Source: Tipula vernalis (Eukaryota; Arthropoda; Insecta; Diptera; Tipulidae). Taken from it: a DNA stretch of 64,000 nt. Made by a program: the position numbers and the translations under genes. Each line of letters begins with the position of its first letter. Position 1 is the first letter of the stretch. Below the pieces are notes generated by a model. The model made no database searches. It was not told the origin of the DNA and saw only the letters and a list, made by a program, of their open reading frames with translations. The stretch covers positions 99,611,930 through 99,675,929 of the forward strand of contig OY282560.1 of assembly GCA_958295665.1 (NCBI GenBank), written 5' to 3'. Below, piece after piece: positions 1 to 12,841 of the stretch.

Positions 1-1199
1 TTACCACAACCACAAACTGAAATGCGTCCACCACCATTTATGATGCCACAACGGTCACAAGAATCGCAAGAACCACGTTTCCAACCGCAAGAGCAACGTT
101 TCCAACCACAAGAACATCGTTTCCAACCACAAGAACACCGTTTCCAACCACAAGAACTCCGTTTCCAACCACAAGAAGCACGATTCCAACCACAACAAAA
201 TCCAATGTTCCGTCAATTGCCACCACAACCACAATCCCAACCCCAACAATTCCATTTCCAACAACGTCAACCAATGATCCAGATCCACGCTCAACAGCAG
301 GAAACACAAGAACAGCAATCCGAACCAGAACAACAATTCCACCATCATATGCCACCACAATTCCAATTTATGCGCCAATTACCTCCACAACCTCAACAGC
401 AACAACCCCCAGTACCAGCCACAATGATGCAAGCACCACGTCCAGAAATGCCCGAAATCCGTATTCAATTACATCGCATTCAAATCCCAATTGGTGATTC
501 AAGCGAAGAGTCAATTGAACAATCACCCCAACAACCACAAACCCAACAACCGATTATCCACATTCATCGTCAATTACCCCAACAACCACCACAGCAACAA
601 CAACAACAACCACAACAACAACAACAACAACCACAACAACAACAACCAGACCAAATTCATGATAATATGCAACAAGTTCAAGTACAAGAAGTTCCATTAT
701 CGGTCGCCTTACAACGTGCCGGCATCACCCCAGATGATTTACGAAATATTCAACGTATTGCTGAAGCTAAAATACACGAAGAATTAAGACAATTTGTTTC
801 CGATGATGATTCATCCGATACGGATTCTGATTCGAATAGCGATGACAATGATAAATCTGATGAATCAGCATCGTCCGCCACCCAACGACCAAATCAAGAA
901 ACTGAATCATCTGAATTGGAACGTCAATTGTTACCAATTGGTCGTATGATCTCATTTGGACGTAGCCTTATTAATCCGGTTCGTATTCCCGTGCCAATGA
1001 TGCCATTTATGCAACAACATGGACAAGAGAATCAATCGCAAGCCGAATCTGATGATGATTCAGAACGACCACATTGTAAGTATTTATTATGGAAGGGGAT
1101 GCAAGTATTTATTTAGGATGATACAAATGTTTTTTGTGTTTTGTTTCAGTCGTTCATCCACGAAGTGTTGATGATTCCGTTAAGGAGAAAATTGAATAG
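1..1199 (+). CDS. Glutamine/proline-rich protein, 3' part
   Basis: I do not recognise this protein. The reading frame is open from the first base of the window, so the gene starts further left. It reads to 1075, where a GTAAGT donor opens a 74 bp intron (1076-1149, acceptor TTTCAG). The second exon ends in TAG at 1197-1199; ignoring the splice gives a spurious longer tail. The product has a run of 7-residue repeats built on RFQPQE (76-198), long poly-Q tracts (585-650), a serine/aspartate-rich acidic stretch (about 800-860) and a less biased segment around 700-790 (SVALQRAGITPDDL) that may be the only folded part. No transmembrane segment or known domain is visible in this portion; a signal peptide, if any, lies outside the window. 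The composition suggests a disordered secreted or nuclear protein, but no function can be assigned. Confidence 0.7.
76..198 (+). repeat. Coding 21 bp tandem repeat
   Basis: About six copies of a 21 bp unit encode the heptad RFQPQEx, where x is Q, H, H, L or A. Copies differ by only a few bases, so copy number may vary between individuals. Confidence 0.8.
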
Positions 1200-1856
1200 A
1201 GATGGACAGATTAAGAAAAATGTTACCATACTGTGATTTTATCAAGAGAATCAAATTTAACATCCGACGACGACGACGACGACGATGACGTCTCAATTCC
1301 ATCTTTGTATATACTTTTGATAAAAATATTCAATTTCCACACAAAATTTTTATTTCATGTTAATAAAATTTTGATATTTTTTTAAAATTTGTAATTTCAT
1401 AATAAATTTTACAAAATTGTGATTTATTTTTTTTTTTTTATTTTTTTTTTGTTTTGTTCTTTTTTTTCGAGACATGAAATACTTAAAAAAAATATTCAAT
1501 TAGTTTTTTTCTAATTTTCTTTATTTGTTTTGTTTTTATTTTGTTTTATTTTTTTTTTTTTTTAATGTAAAAATTTTTTGTTTTTAATTTTAAGAATACC
1601 TACAAAATAAAAAAACATAATTATGTAACTCTAAACCATATATAAAATAATATAACACCTACCTTAAATGTATTAATTTAATGTGTATTGGATTGGGCCC
1701 AAGACAATAAAAATGAAAATAAAATGAATTTAGTACAATAAAATATAAATAAATGTAAAAAGAAATGTAATTATTGGAAAGTGGTTAAATTTTAACGTTT
1801 TTCAAGGTATTTAAGAGTAAATCAAGGTATTTATCCAGAATTACCCACCCAGATTT
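1200..1856. other. 3' flank of the Q-rich gene, AT-rich
   Basis: Non-coding. It holds a short (GAC)n run near 1266-1290, several AATAAA polyadenylation-type hexamers (for example near 1361 and 1730) and long T tracts. No other gene is seen. Confidence 0.6.
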
Positions 1857-3400
1857 GTGAAAGACAGCTGGAACTCAATCCACGAAACAATCCCTAAAAA
1901 ATTCCCCAACCGAACCTCTCATTCAACCCCAACGCAAGCTAACTCAACCCCAACTCAACTACAACTCAACTTAGCTGGAAACAAATCTCAACCCTCGACT
2001 CAAGACCTGGATCAACGGTCAACTCAATTCCGAAATCGACTCCATTCGAAAGCCACTTGAGTCTATGAACTAAACTCAATCTAACCTGTCACTAAACTCT
2101 CAACTCGACTCCAAATTAATCTTCAACCGAACCCCTCACTCAAATCCAACTCAACTTCAACTCAACCCCTATTCAACGCCAAATCGACCTCAACTCAACC
2201 CTTAACTCAATCCACGAAACAATCCCCAAAAAATTCCCCAGCTGAACCCCTCACCCCAACGCAAGCTAACTCAACCCTAACTCAACTAAAACTCAACTAA
2301 GCTGGAAAAAAATCTCAACCTTCGACTCAAGACCTGAATCAACGGTCAACTCAATCCCGAAATCAACTCGATTCCAAAGCCACTTGCTTCTATGAACTCA
2401 ACTCAAATCAACTCAATCTAACCTGTCACTAAACCCTCAACTCGACTCCAAATTAATCTTTAACCGAACCCCTCACTCAAATCCAACTCAACTTCAACTC
2501 AACCCCTAATCAACGCCAAATCGACTTCAACTCAACCCTTAACTCAATCCACGGAGCAATCCCCCAAAAATTCCCCAGCTGAACCCCTCACCCCAACGCA
2601 AGCTAACTCAACCCTAACTCAACTAAAACTCAACTAAGCTGGAAACAAATCTCAGCCTTCGACTCAAGACCTGAATCAACGGTCAACTCGATCAACGGTC
2701 AACTCGATCAACGGTCAAATCACGAAATCAACTCGATTCGAAAGCCAATTGCTTCTATGAACTCAACTCAAATCAACTCAATCTAACCTGTCACTAAACC
2801 CTCAACTCGACTCCAAATTAATCTTTAACCGAACCCCTCACTCAAATCCAACTCAACTTCAACTCAAACCCTATTCAACGCCAAACCGACTTCAACGCAA
2901 CCCTTAACTCAATCCACGGAACAATCCCCAAAATTTCCCCAGCTGAACCCCTCACCCCAACGCAAACTAACTCAACCCTAACTCAACTAAAACTCAACTA
3001 AGCTGGAAACAAATCTCAACCTTCGACTTCAAGACCTGAATCAACGGTCAACTCGATCAACGGTCAAATCCCGAAATCAACTCGATTCGAAAGCCACTTG
3101 CTTCTATGAACTCAACTCAAACCAACTCAATCTAACATGTCACTAAACTCTCAACTCGACTCCAAATTAATCTTCAACCGAACCCCTCACTCAAATCCAA
3201 CTCAACTTCAACTCAAACCCTATTCAACGCCAAACCGACTTTAACTCAACCCTAAACCCTACCAACCTTCAACCTTCAACTCAACCCCAACCTCAATGTT
3301 CAAATCAAACCCGAAATCAAAACGATTCGAAAACTACATGCTTCAACCATGCAATTCAACCCCCAAATAAATCCCCAACTGAACCCAATAGCTCAACCTA
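1857..3400. repeat. Satellite array, units of about 335 bp
   Basis: The landmark AACTCAATCCACG recurs with its TCC at 1879, 2211, 2548 and 2913, giving spacings of 332, 337 and 365 bp. The longer third unit carries extra copies of GATCAACGGTCAACTC. Each unit is itself made of degenerate CAACTC-like words, so this is a higher-order repeat grown from a short motif. The last unit decays after about 3250. Short open frames inside it have no protein-like character. Confidence 0.9.
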
Positions 3401-3547
3401 TTGGGCATAAATTGGGGCTCAACGGTTAAGTATTGTTCCTTTGTTTGCGCTATGTTGTCATTTATTACTTTGGTTGGTTTTTTGTTTTAGATTTCCAGTA
3501 ATCCGGTTCGGTTTGGATGAAGCGTTCCTTATATTTATTTGTAAGTA

Positions 3548-5544
3548 TTGCGCTTCAATCACGTCGCGTCGTGTTTACACTCGAGTGTAATGTCGTTTAA
3601 CAACCCCAATGTAGTTTTAAAATCTATGTTAGTCGATTGGTCTTTATTAAATGTAGCTAGTTTCAACGTGCAAAGTTTAGTCCCAAATATTGACGAGATT
3701 CGTCACATTTTTAATGGTGCTGCTGGACATTCTTTGTTTCTCTGAGACATTTTTAAATCCGAATATCCCTAATTCAGCGTTGGCCATCAAAGGTTATAAT
3801 ATATTTAGGAAAGATAAAACGGTACCTCCCCTTAATTATGGTGGTTTATGTATGTTTGTAGGAGATCACATTAAGGCTAGATTAGTTACCATACCTTCTT
3901 CCATTTCAGAATTGTTAGTATCGGATTTAGAGTTTTTATTTGTCAATGTTTTCATTAATGGTCGTAAAATCTTAGTCGGTACCATCTATAACCCACCAAA
4001 AACTAGTAAGAGATCGTATGCCAAATTTAAAAAAATCACTTGTAGACTTAGAAAGTTTATTTAGTTATTTCTCTTGTAGATTCGATGAAATGTATATATC
4101 AGGTGACTTTAATTTCGATATACTCCAAAATTCCGGCTTCCCTCGGGATTATTTGAATCTGTTAAATAGTCTTAATTCATCCGTACACAACACTGTGGCA
4201 CCAACGTTTTCTTGTCCAACCGCTAGCGGAGCCTCTTATTCCCTTATTGATCATATCATCTCTTTTACTAATAACTCTATTTGTTTTTTCAATCAGTTGT
4301 CTCGCGGTATGGGATCCCATCATGATCTTTTAGTTTTTTCTGTGAACTCTTACTCTCCACCTAAACCTAAGAGTTTTAGCTTTAGAGATTTTTCTAGTAT
4401 AGACAATTCCCGCCTTTACTTAGTTTGTAACTCAGTTCCTTGGGAGGATATTTTTTGTCTTAGTTCTGCAACTAGCCAAATAGAATTTTTCTAGTGTTAG
4501 TTTGGTGTTTAATAGTTGCATTCCGCTTAAAAAGGTTACTTGCAAAGCAAAATCTCCGCCTTGGTTGTCTCAGGAAATTTCGAATGTCATAAATATTAGA
4601 GTTAGTAAATATCGTGTATGGAAAAGGTGTCCTAATAGTCAGTCTCATTTAGATTACAAGCAGGCTCGTAACAGAGTTGTAGGTTAATTCGAATTGCTAA
4701 ACGTAATTTTTTCAAGGATAAGTTAGACTCCTCTCTTCCTCCCAAGGCTTTCTGGCGTAATGTTCGTAATTTAGGCCTAGGCAGATGCAAGATTAGTTCA
4801 AGTGGGGATTTCAAACCCAATGAAATTAATAGTTATTTTTGCTCTAGTCTGAACTCGGGCAGTAGTTCCGTCGATTTTTTCTCTAACGCGTCCTCTAATT
4901 CGTTTTCGTTTTCAAATATTTCTCTCGAGGATTTACAATCTACTATTTGGAAGGTTAAATCGGAATCTTCTGGTCTGGATAACGTCAATTTAAAATTCGT
5001 TAAGGTAGTTTTCCCTTTCGTCTCAAAATACTTGTTACATATCTTCAATTTTATTCTCACGTCCTCTTCTTATCCAGATCAGTGGAAGCTAAGTTAAATA
5101 ATCCCGATCCCAAAGATCAGTAATCCTTTAGAGCTATCCCATTTTCGGCCAATTAGAATTTTAAGTTCTCTCTCTAAGGCTTTCGAGATAGTTGTTAAAA
5201 ATCAAATTCAATCGCATTTACATAGCAATAGTTTAATTAGTTGCTTCCAATCTGGGTTTAGAAAATTTCATAGCACTTCTACTGCGTTATTAAATGTATG
5301 TGATGATATTAGGCGTAATATGAATAATAGGGAATTAACTTCTTTAACTTTGTTAGATTTTTCTAAGGCCTTTGATTCTATTAATCACAGAATCCTTTTT
5401 AATAAACTCTTATCTCAGTTTAGATTTTCGCTTTCTGCTGCCAAATTGATTTTTAACTATCTTTCTAATCGTTCTCAGGCAGTTTTTTTCGACAATTCTT
5501 TGTCTGATTTCCTTCCTGTAATTTCCGGCGTGCCTCAGGGTTCA
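3548..5544 (+). pseudogene. Decayed LINE (non-LTR retrotransposon) ORF2 fragment
   Basis: Relic of a Jockey/CR1-type non-LTR retrotransposon. The frame must be changed several times. An AP-endonuclease domain is visible from about 3590 (ASFNVQSL, then LCFSETFL near 3735 in another frame, then SGDFNFDIL near 4100 and SLIDHII near 4240). Reverse transcriptase follows from about 5100: FRPIRILSS, then SGFRKF, then LLDFSKAFDSINH at about 5350 and GVPQGS at about 5530. It stops abruptly in the GVPQGS block at 5544, where the next element begins. Frameshifts near 3740, 4060 and 4490 and stops around 4690 and 5096 show it is long dead. Exact clade is uncertain. Confidence 0.85.
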
Positions 5545-6158
5545 GTGCCCGTGGCGTACTGCAGCTATCGGGGGGTCACAGGTGGTGGATAGTGGACGGC
5601 CTTTCGATAGGTAGGCTAGCGGTGAATTAAATAAGCCGCCCCCAACCGCAGTCCAGCTGGTGGGAGAGTCTCAGGGAACTGGGGAAACCTCAGTTCATTC
5701 AATTCTGAGTGCCTATGATGCCCAGCATGGAAAGGCGAACAGATGGTGCCAGAAAACCATCGACCAATAACCACGGCGGACTGGGCGTCGTGTCCTCTCT
5801 GCACCTCCGGAGTCTCCGCGGGTGATGAGTTGGGGTACTCCTATAAATGGGTGACCCGGGGAATGGAATGGATCCCATTGGATTGGGCTCTCCATGTGAA
5901 TAGGTGAAAGGGGGAGAGAATGTGGGTGGAGGGAAGGGGGTGCTGGGAGTCCGCGGTGCTAGCGAGCCGAATGGGCTGGATTAAGGTGTTAAGTGACCCG
6001 TGCTGACGATCAACTAGGCTGGGGGCCCATTTAACAAAGCCCAGTCACTAACGGAGCCCTCTGGATATCTGGCGACCTCCAGTTGTATTTAGCCTTACCT
6101 GCGTATTCGGATCTCTGCGCAGGCGGACCTCTATTTCTTCGATACTCGTGGGAATCAG
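5545..6158 (+). other. 5' UTR of the LOA-like LINE
   Basis: GC-rich compared with the surroundings, without a long open frame, and directly upstream of the ORF1 ATG at 6159. It probably holds the internal promoter, as in other LINEs, but no promoter motif was identified. It is a structured leader candidate: many G/C-rich stretches such as 5925-6030. Confidence 0.55.
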
Positions 6159-9100
6159 ATGGAAAGATCGAACAACGAAAAAACAAAGGGCACCGGCTCT
6201 CCTCAAAAGCCGGTTTCAGTGAATGGGGGTACCTCGAACCAGACGGGTGGGGCCTCTAAAGTTGCAAAGGGGGTTGGCTCTAGCCCAAGTAGCACGAGTG
6301 AGTTGGTATAACGTTGTACTGTGGTTGGCTAAATGACTACTGGTCGGCTAGCCAACGTTGTGACAATGGTATGACAACTGAGATACAACGTTATTGGGGA
6401 ATAAATTTTGGGTTGTAGCAACGTCGTAATAACTTTTATCCGACTTGTCAATTGACCATAGAATACAAGTCAGGAAATAGATATATTGACCACTATTTTG
6501 TTTGTATTTTAGCTGACAGGACAACTATTTTTTATAAAATATATAAATAATCATGTTGTCTTCTTTTATCTTATAAATATAATAATTATTTGTCTATTTC
6601 CTTTATCATCTATTTCATTATTTAGGACTTTATGAAAATTTACTTCATAATAATTGTAAATGTAATATTCACATTCCCTGTAATAATGATAACCCAAAAA
6701 TCTGGCAAGATACGACATATTTTTATAAACAAAGCAAGTTTTATCGTAAATGTGCACCTATCAGTGAAGTAAAAACTCATGCGCCTAATAAATTCGTCTT
6801 TTTTAAAAATATATTTCTGTTATTTCAAAAATATTTTTATTTTAGGTTGACTAAAATTTTCTAAAATCAATTTAAACCATATTGAAATAATCCCCACCTT
6901 TAAAATAATGATATTACAATAATATTTAGTCATGAGAAGTATGAAAATCAGAATTTTATTTTCAAAAAATACAAATTTTTATATGCATGTATAATTAAAA
7001 ATGGCGAACTTCATATTATGTATTAAAATATATTTAAACCACTAAAAAGTTAGATTAATAACCAATTTATAACAAATTCGACTCAAAAATTACAAATTTG
7101 TTATTTTATTTCCAAAAAAGTTACTGTCATGACGGTCTAGTCATTCTCCCGACGATTTATTTAATTTTATTACCAAATTTTCAAGAATTCAACTGTAAAG
7201 ATTTGCACACCAAATAAGTTATATTGAATAGCGTTGTGCATTCACCAAAAATTCCTTAACGACAAAAAAGAAAACTTGAGATAGTTAATTTAAAATTCCC
7301 TGAAAAAGACAAAGGAGACTGTATGGATACAAATGTATTTGATTTTAATGATACATTCGCGAATTATAAAAAACATGATTAAAACTTCAAAAACGTAAAA
7401 CATTTGTGTTATTTATGTTGATAATTATTCAATAATTAAATCCTTAGTATAACACAAAAATTATGATTGACCTATTTTGGAAGATAAAAGAAGTTGAAGT
7501 CAGAAAAATTTTTTATATTAAATTATTTTTGTAAAAATTGACATTGACATGACACAATAAGGTTGTTTGCCGATGATGTAATAATGTCGGTCACAAAATA
7601 TCTTTTTTGTCAATTATTTCACTAAATTGTATGCATAAGTAAAAAATGTTATCTTGTGGTCGTGCAGGTAACAACAAAATATTTAGGTTGGATATTGGTT
7701 TTTACACGACAAAAAAGTTGCTAGGTAGTCATTAAATACCACATAATACGACAACATAACTAAATAATCGGTACACGGTTATAAAATACATATTAGTCGG
7801 CCAATAGTTGAAATTAGTCAAAAAAAGTTGTCAAGTAGATATAAAATAACGCTCTGGCGGCTGCTAACATATAACGTCGCATTGTGGTCGTGCCGACGAA
7901 AAAATAAAAATTGTTAGTTCGATGTCAAACAAGTGAATTTATAGAAATTTGTGACGTTGTACCGACGTCGGAAACGGGTTATAAAACTATAAAGTTATTT
8001 GGTGCTACTTGGGAGGGCAAAAGTCCCGGGAGTTAGCGGTACCAACGCAGCACAGGGGAGTGGGACGAGAGACATTCCTCCGGCGAAAAGGCGATACAGG
8101 AATCGCCGCTCGGCATTCCGAATTCTCGAGAAGTGGGCTGCGACCCCCGAGGGGCAGCTTACGGAAGAGCAAAGAACATCAGTAGCTTGGGCAAGGAGCA
8201 CTGTGGGCTGCGGAGGCTCGGAAAGGGACCATGTGTCGAAAAGACAGCGGTCCCAGGACGAGGTGGAAGTAGTCAACAGCAAGCGGGCCAAGTTGGTGAC
8301 TGAAAGGAAGCCGAGCTCCAACTCAGGAACAAAGCTGTTCAGCGATGTCCTGAGGGAGCATGTGTTGATGCTAGCCGTCATTGACGAAAGTCAAGAAGAT
8401 GGGAGCATCACGGCCGAAAAATGGAGGTTGGTGTATAATGCACTCAACCTCGTCTTTTTAAAGGTCCTGGGTGAAAATCCGGGACCTCCCCCATCCTGTA
8501 GAGATGCGGGGTGGTATCAAGGGCGTGTGAAGTTGACTGCATGCTTGGACTCTAGATCTGTGGATCTATATAAAAAGGCTATAGCCAAAGAAGGGGAGGT
8601 GTGGCCAGGCGCAAAGCTTGCGGCAGTTAGTCGGGAGGAAATTCCCAGCAGGCTGAGGGCACGTGTCTGGCTGCCATCCGAACCGGCTAGCCCTGACGAG
8701 GCTTTGGAAATCATTCAGGCCAGTAACCCGAGTCTTCCGACCGGAAATTGGAAGATCGTCAAGCAGGAGGAGGCGAAGGGGGGCTCGAAATTATCAATTA
8801 TGGTAATAAATAAGGAGTCCCTTGCCCTCCTGCACAAAACGAAGGGAGTAATTGACTTCGGTTTCGGGTCAATTACTCTCAACGTTTATAAAAAGGATGG
8901 GGGGGAAGCGCGTACGGGAGGCCAACCGGAGGATGGTAGCAACCCGCCCAGGCCTGAAGGGGGTACCAGCAGCATGGGGGGAGAAGCTGAGGGTATGGGG
9001 GAGAGTGAAGCCGGCGACCTCGGTCGGACAAGGCCTTCCTTGAAGCATAAGGAGGCGCACATAAGCGAAGGAGCTGGTGTACCGATGGAGGAGGCTGTCG

Positions 9101-9201
9101 GCAGCCAGGCCAGACGGGTCGGCACTGACAAGTCCTCTTCAGAGGGTATGAGGGGTGGCGAGACGGGCGGATCCGGCGCATCCCAAAATACCGAGATATA
9201 A
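6159..9201 (+). pseudogene. LINE ORF1 (DUF4780-like), split by an insertion
   Basis: ORF1 of the LOA-like LINE, an RNA-binding nucleocapsid-like protein in this family. The first 50 codons run from the ATG at 6159 (MERSNNEKTKG) to 6308, where a foreign element begins and gives an immediate stop. The frame resumes at 7999 and continues about 400 codons to 9201. Removing one copy of the duplicated TTGGT plus the insertion leaves the two parts in the same frame. The middle (about 8440-8900) contains the block GWYQGRVKLTACLDSRSVDL and a segment typical of insect LINE ORF1 proteins annotated DUF4780. The N-terminus is basic and the C-terminus glycine-rich. No CCHC knuckle is seen. Confidence 0.75.
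6308..7998. mobile_element. Nested non-autonomous DNA element, 1.69 kb
   Basis: This AT-rich block interrupts ORF1 exactly between two copies of TTGGT (6303-6307 and 7999-8003), a candidate 5 bp target duplication. Both ends begin ATAAC when read inward. Subterminal copies of AACGTTGT or ACGTTGTA occur near both ends (6309-6316, 6352-6360, 6384-6390, about 7953-7961). It has no coding capacity. Superfamily not recognised. Confidence 0.65.
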
Positions 9202-9248
9202 TATTCCTGCGGTAGCAGGAATATACCATAGAGATAGGTAGAGGTTAA

Positions 9249-12200
9249 ATGGTTATGATTAAGATAACACAAATTAACCTTCACCATTCTAAGGCTGCTT
9301 CGGCAGCTCTACTCCTCAGGCTGACGAGTTCGGGTGAGGATGTGATATTAATCCAAGAACCTTGGATTAACAACAACAGGATCTGTGGCCTCAGAACCAA
9401 GGGGTATAAAATTATATCCTCTAGTAAGTCTGGGAAGATCATATCTTGTATTCTTGGGAAAAATAATATTAATCTTTTCCTTCTCTCTCAATACAGCAAT
9501 GGTGACACTACTGCAGTTAGCCTGGAAGTAGGCACTTGTAGATTCTGGCTAGTTTCAGCCTACATGGACCGGGAGAAGGAGGTTCCTCCGGATAACCTGG
9601 AGGAGCTGATCCGTAAAGCGGAACAATCAAAGGTAGGTGTGGTACTGGGAGTTGATGCTAATGCGCATCACACTATCTGGGGAAGCACAGGCATTAATGA
9701 AAGAGGTGAGTCGCTTTTTGATTATTTGATGAGTACTAACCTTTCAGTGTGTAATATTGGGCGGGAACCCACATTTATTACTAGTAACAGGCAGGAGGTT
9801 CTAGACGTGACCCTTGCCTCAAATAATATTCTTCATATGGTTAAAAATTGGAGGGTGGATAAGGACTCCTTTTCTGATCATCGATATTTAACCTATAGCC
9901 TCGATATTCACCCTGCTACCCGGGAAGCCTTCAGGAACCCTAGAAGGACCAACTGGAGCAAATATGGGGAATTATTGGAGGAAATGTTACCGACGAGGGC
10001 TATGGAGCCCCCGACGACCGTTGGGGAGCTGGAGGACATGGTGGCTAGCGTTACTAGCGCATGCAACCGATCCTTTCGCGCTGCCTGCCCACTGGCTAAG
10101 CCTAGGGGTAGGCAAAAACCGGTATGGTGGTCCAGGGAACTGGGAACCTATCGTAAGGCTTGTATGATAGCCTTTGATAGAGCCAAAAATACAAGGGAGG
10201 CTCAGGATTGGGACTCCTATAAGGAGAAACTCGGAATTTATAAGAAAGAATTAAGAAAGGCACAAAGGAGGTCTTGGAGAATCTTCTGTGATAATATGGA
10301 AGAGGTATCCGAAACCTCCCGCCTTAGGAAGATTCTTTCCAAAAGTACATCTAGTCCTAGTTTTTTGATAAAACCGGACGGATCTTGGACAGCTTCTAGT
10401 AGAGAATCTCTGGAGCTTCTTTTCGAGACACACTTCCCAGGGAGCTTTGAAGACCTGTTGGTGCGTAGCAATCATCAGGAATCACTGTCAGTAACCACAG
10501 AGGATATCGTAACCAGAAAACGGATCCTATGGGCACTGAGGGGTTTTAAACCATTTAAATCGGCTGGTCCGGATCAAATTATACCAGCGGAACTTCAATA
10601 CAACGCAGTAATTATTCTTCCCTACCTGGAAGCTATATTCAAAGGGTGTTTGAAGCTGGGCTATATTCCTAGGTACTGGACGGAGGTCAATGTGGTGTTC
10701 ATACCGAAAGCGGGGAAAAGCTCACATGTCTATCCTAAGGACCTTAGACCAATAAATCTATCATCATTTCTTTTGAAAACCTTGGAAAGGCTGCTGGATG
10801 TATACATCAGAGATAAAATAGGTGCCAGGAAGTGGGCATCGTCTCAGCATGCGTACACAAAGGGTAGATCTGTGGACACTGCTCTGCACGCCTTGGTGTC
10901 TACGATTGAGAAATCGATTAATTCGAAGGAATTCTGTTTGGTGGCCTTCCTGGATATAGAAGGCGCCTTTAATAATGTGAAAGCGGAGGCAATCAAGGAG
11001 GGATTGTCATTTTTGGAGGTGGACGTTCCTCTGATAGGGTTAATCAATTATATGCTGGGAAGAAGGATTGTTAGCTCGAAGTTGGGGGACTCCACCTTCA
11101 AGAGGCGAGTAACTAGGGGAACTCCGCAGGGGGGGGGGTTCTATCCCCTCTTCTCTGGAACATAGTGGTAAACGGGTTACTACTTGAATTGGAGAGAGAG
11201 GGTATTGAAGTTATCGCGTACGCAGATGACGTAGCTTTAGCTGTTACCGGGAAATTCCTGGGCACGATTGTAGACGTAATGCAGAATGCGCTTACCATCG
11301 TTACGAAATGGGCTGGCAAATGTGGACTTGGTATTAACCCGTCCAAGACAGAGCTGGTACTCTTTACTAAGAAATACAAAATCCCGGTAGTTGTCCCTCC
11401 TACCTTAAATGGCACGAGACTTGCTTTTACTGATAGAGCTAGATATCTGGGCATTATCTTGGACAGTAAGCTTAGTTGGAAGCCCAACATGTTGGAGAGA
11501 ATAAACAAAGCTACTATTGCTTTGTACTCCTGTAGGAACGCCATTGGTCATAGATGGGGTCTGAAGCCGGAGCTGGTACACTGGCTCTACACCGCCGTAG
11601 TGAGACCTGTACTCATGTACGGGGTGGGTGTTTGGTGGCCAGCTCTGGACAAGGTAACTTACAAAAGTAAGATTGAGAGAGTGCAAAGAACGGCCTGCAT
11701 GCTTGTTAGCGGGGCATTGAGGTCGACACCGACAAGTGCCTTAGAGGTTATGTTGCACCTTCTTCCGGTCGACATTTTTGGCAAACAGATGGCGGCAAAT
11801 ACGGCTGTACGACTTGCAGCCGTCTCTCAGTGGAGGTGTCTTAGTATAGGACACTCTACTATTGTCAGATCGTTGAAGGATGAGCTGGCGAATCTTGACT
11901 ACATTAAACCTACTCTACGCTTCGAGAAGCGATTTCGGACCTCCTTCCCTTCAAGGGAATCCTGGAGGAATAGACCGTTATCGGAAACCGAAGCGTTGCA
12001 ATTCTTCACAGATGGCTCCAAGCTAGACGGCAAAGTAGGAGCTGGAGTATTCTGTGACAAATTAAATGTAAATATTTCTATTCGTCTCCCTGATTACTGC
12101 AGCGTGTACCAAGCTGAAGTCGTAGCGATTGAGGAGGTCATGACGTGGTTGAAGCATAATGTGTTATCCTCAGACGATATCACAATCTATGTGGACAGTC

Positions 12201-12841
12201 AAGCGGCGATCCGGTCGTTAGAATCGGTGTCTTTGGCGTCACGGGTGGCGTTGAGTTGTTACTCATCTCTAAATGAGATGGGTGAGCATTTCAACATCCA
12301 GGTAGTCTGGGTCCCAGGTCACTCGGGCGTCATGGGGAACTGCAGGGCAAATGAACTTGCTAGGCATGGTACGACTCTCCAGCTGCAACCGGAAAGGGCA
12401 AGTCTGGGGAGGCCTATCACAGCGCTGAGACAAGCACTTGGGAAGCAGGCGCTATCCTCAGCGGGGGAAAGGTGGTCTAACACCCTCACCTGTAGAGTTG
12501 CAAGACAAGTTTGGCCAAAGCTGGACTTGGGGCGCACTAGGGCATTAATATCCTTACGCAGACATGAATTAAGAACGGTCGTAGGAATTCTCACGGGACA
12601 CTGCCTTTTTGGAGAACATGCAAGAAGGCTGGGTCTGGAGGCTAATGACTTCTGCAGAAGCTGCTTGGACGAAGAGGAGGAAGAGACGTTGGTCCACTTC
12701 CTTTGCTCGTGTCCAGCATTGGCTCTCAGAAGGCACAAACACTTAGGTAAGTTCAGGATGGACTGCCTCTCGGATCTCGAAAACATTAAAGTGCGGGACG
12801 TCTTAGTTCGTAATCAGTTATATTTATTCATAATATTTTAA
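9249..12841 (+). pseudogene. LINE ORF2 polyprotein, one frameshift
   Basis: Endonuclease/reverse transcriptase/RNase H polyprotein of about 1,200 residues. AP-endonuclease occupies roughly residues 1-225 (ITQINLHHSK, IQEPWI, VLGVDANAHHTIWG, SDHRYL). Reverse transcriptase follows (KSAGPDQIIPAEL, LRPINLSSF, LDIEGAFNNV, GTPQGG, then AYADDVALAV near 11215). RNase H has FFTDGSKLDG, YQAEVVAIEEV, YVDSQAAI and VPGHSGVMGN; the usual fourth acidic position reads Asn in RANELA. A C-terminal CRSCLDEEEEETLVHFLCSC motif ends the protein. The only break is a run of ten G at 11129-11138, right after GTPQ, which shifts the frame; eight would keep it open. Either a recent mutation or a homopolymer error. Confidence 0.9.

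Noticed and set aside
1857..2060. 67-codon frame in the satellite
   Set aside because: Falls entirely in tandem repeats with no protein-like conservation between units.
8467..8493. GENPGP in LINE ORF1, resembling a 2A ribosome-skipping peptide
   Set aside because: The core NPGP is present but the upstream D-x-E residues needed for 2A activity are not; the position in mid-ORF1 is also unusual.
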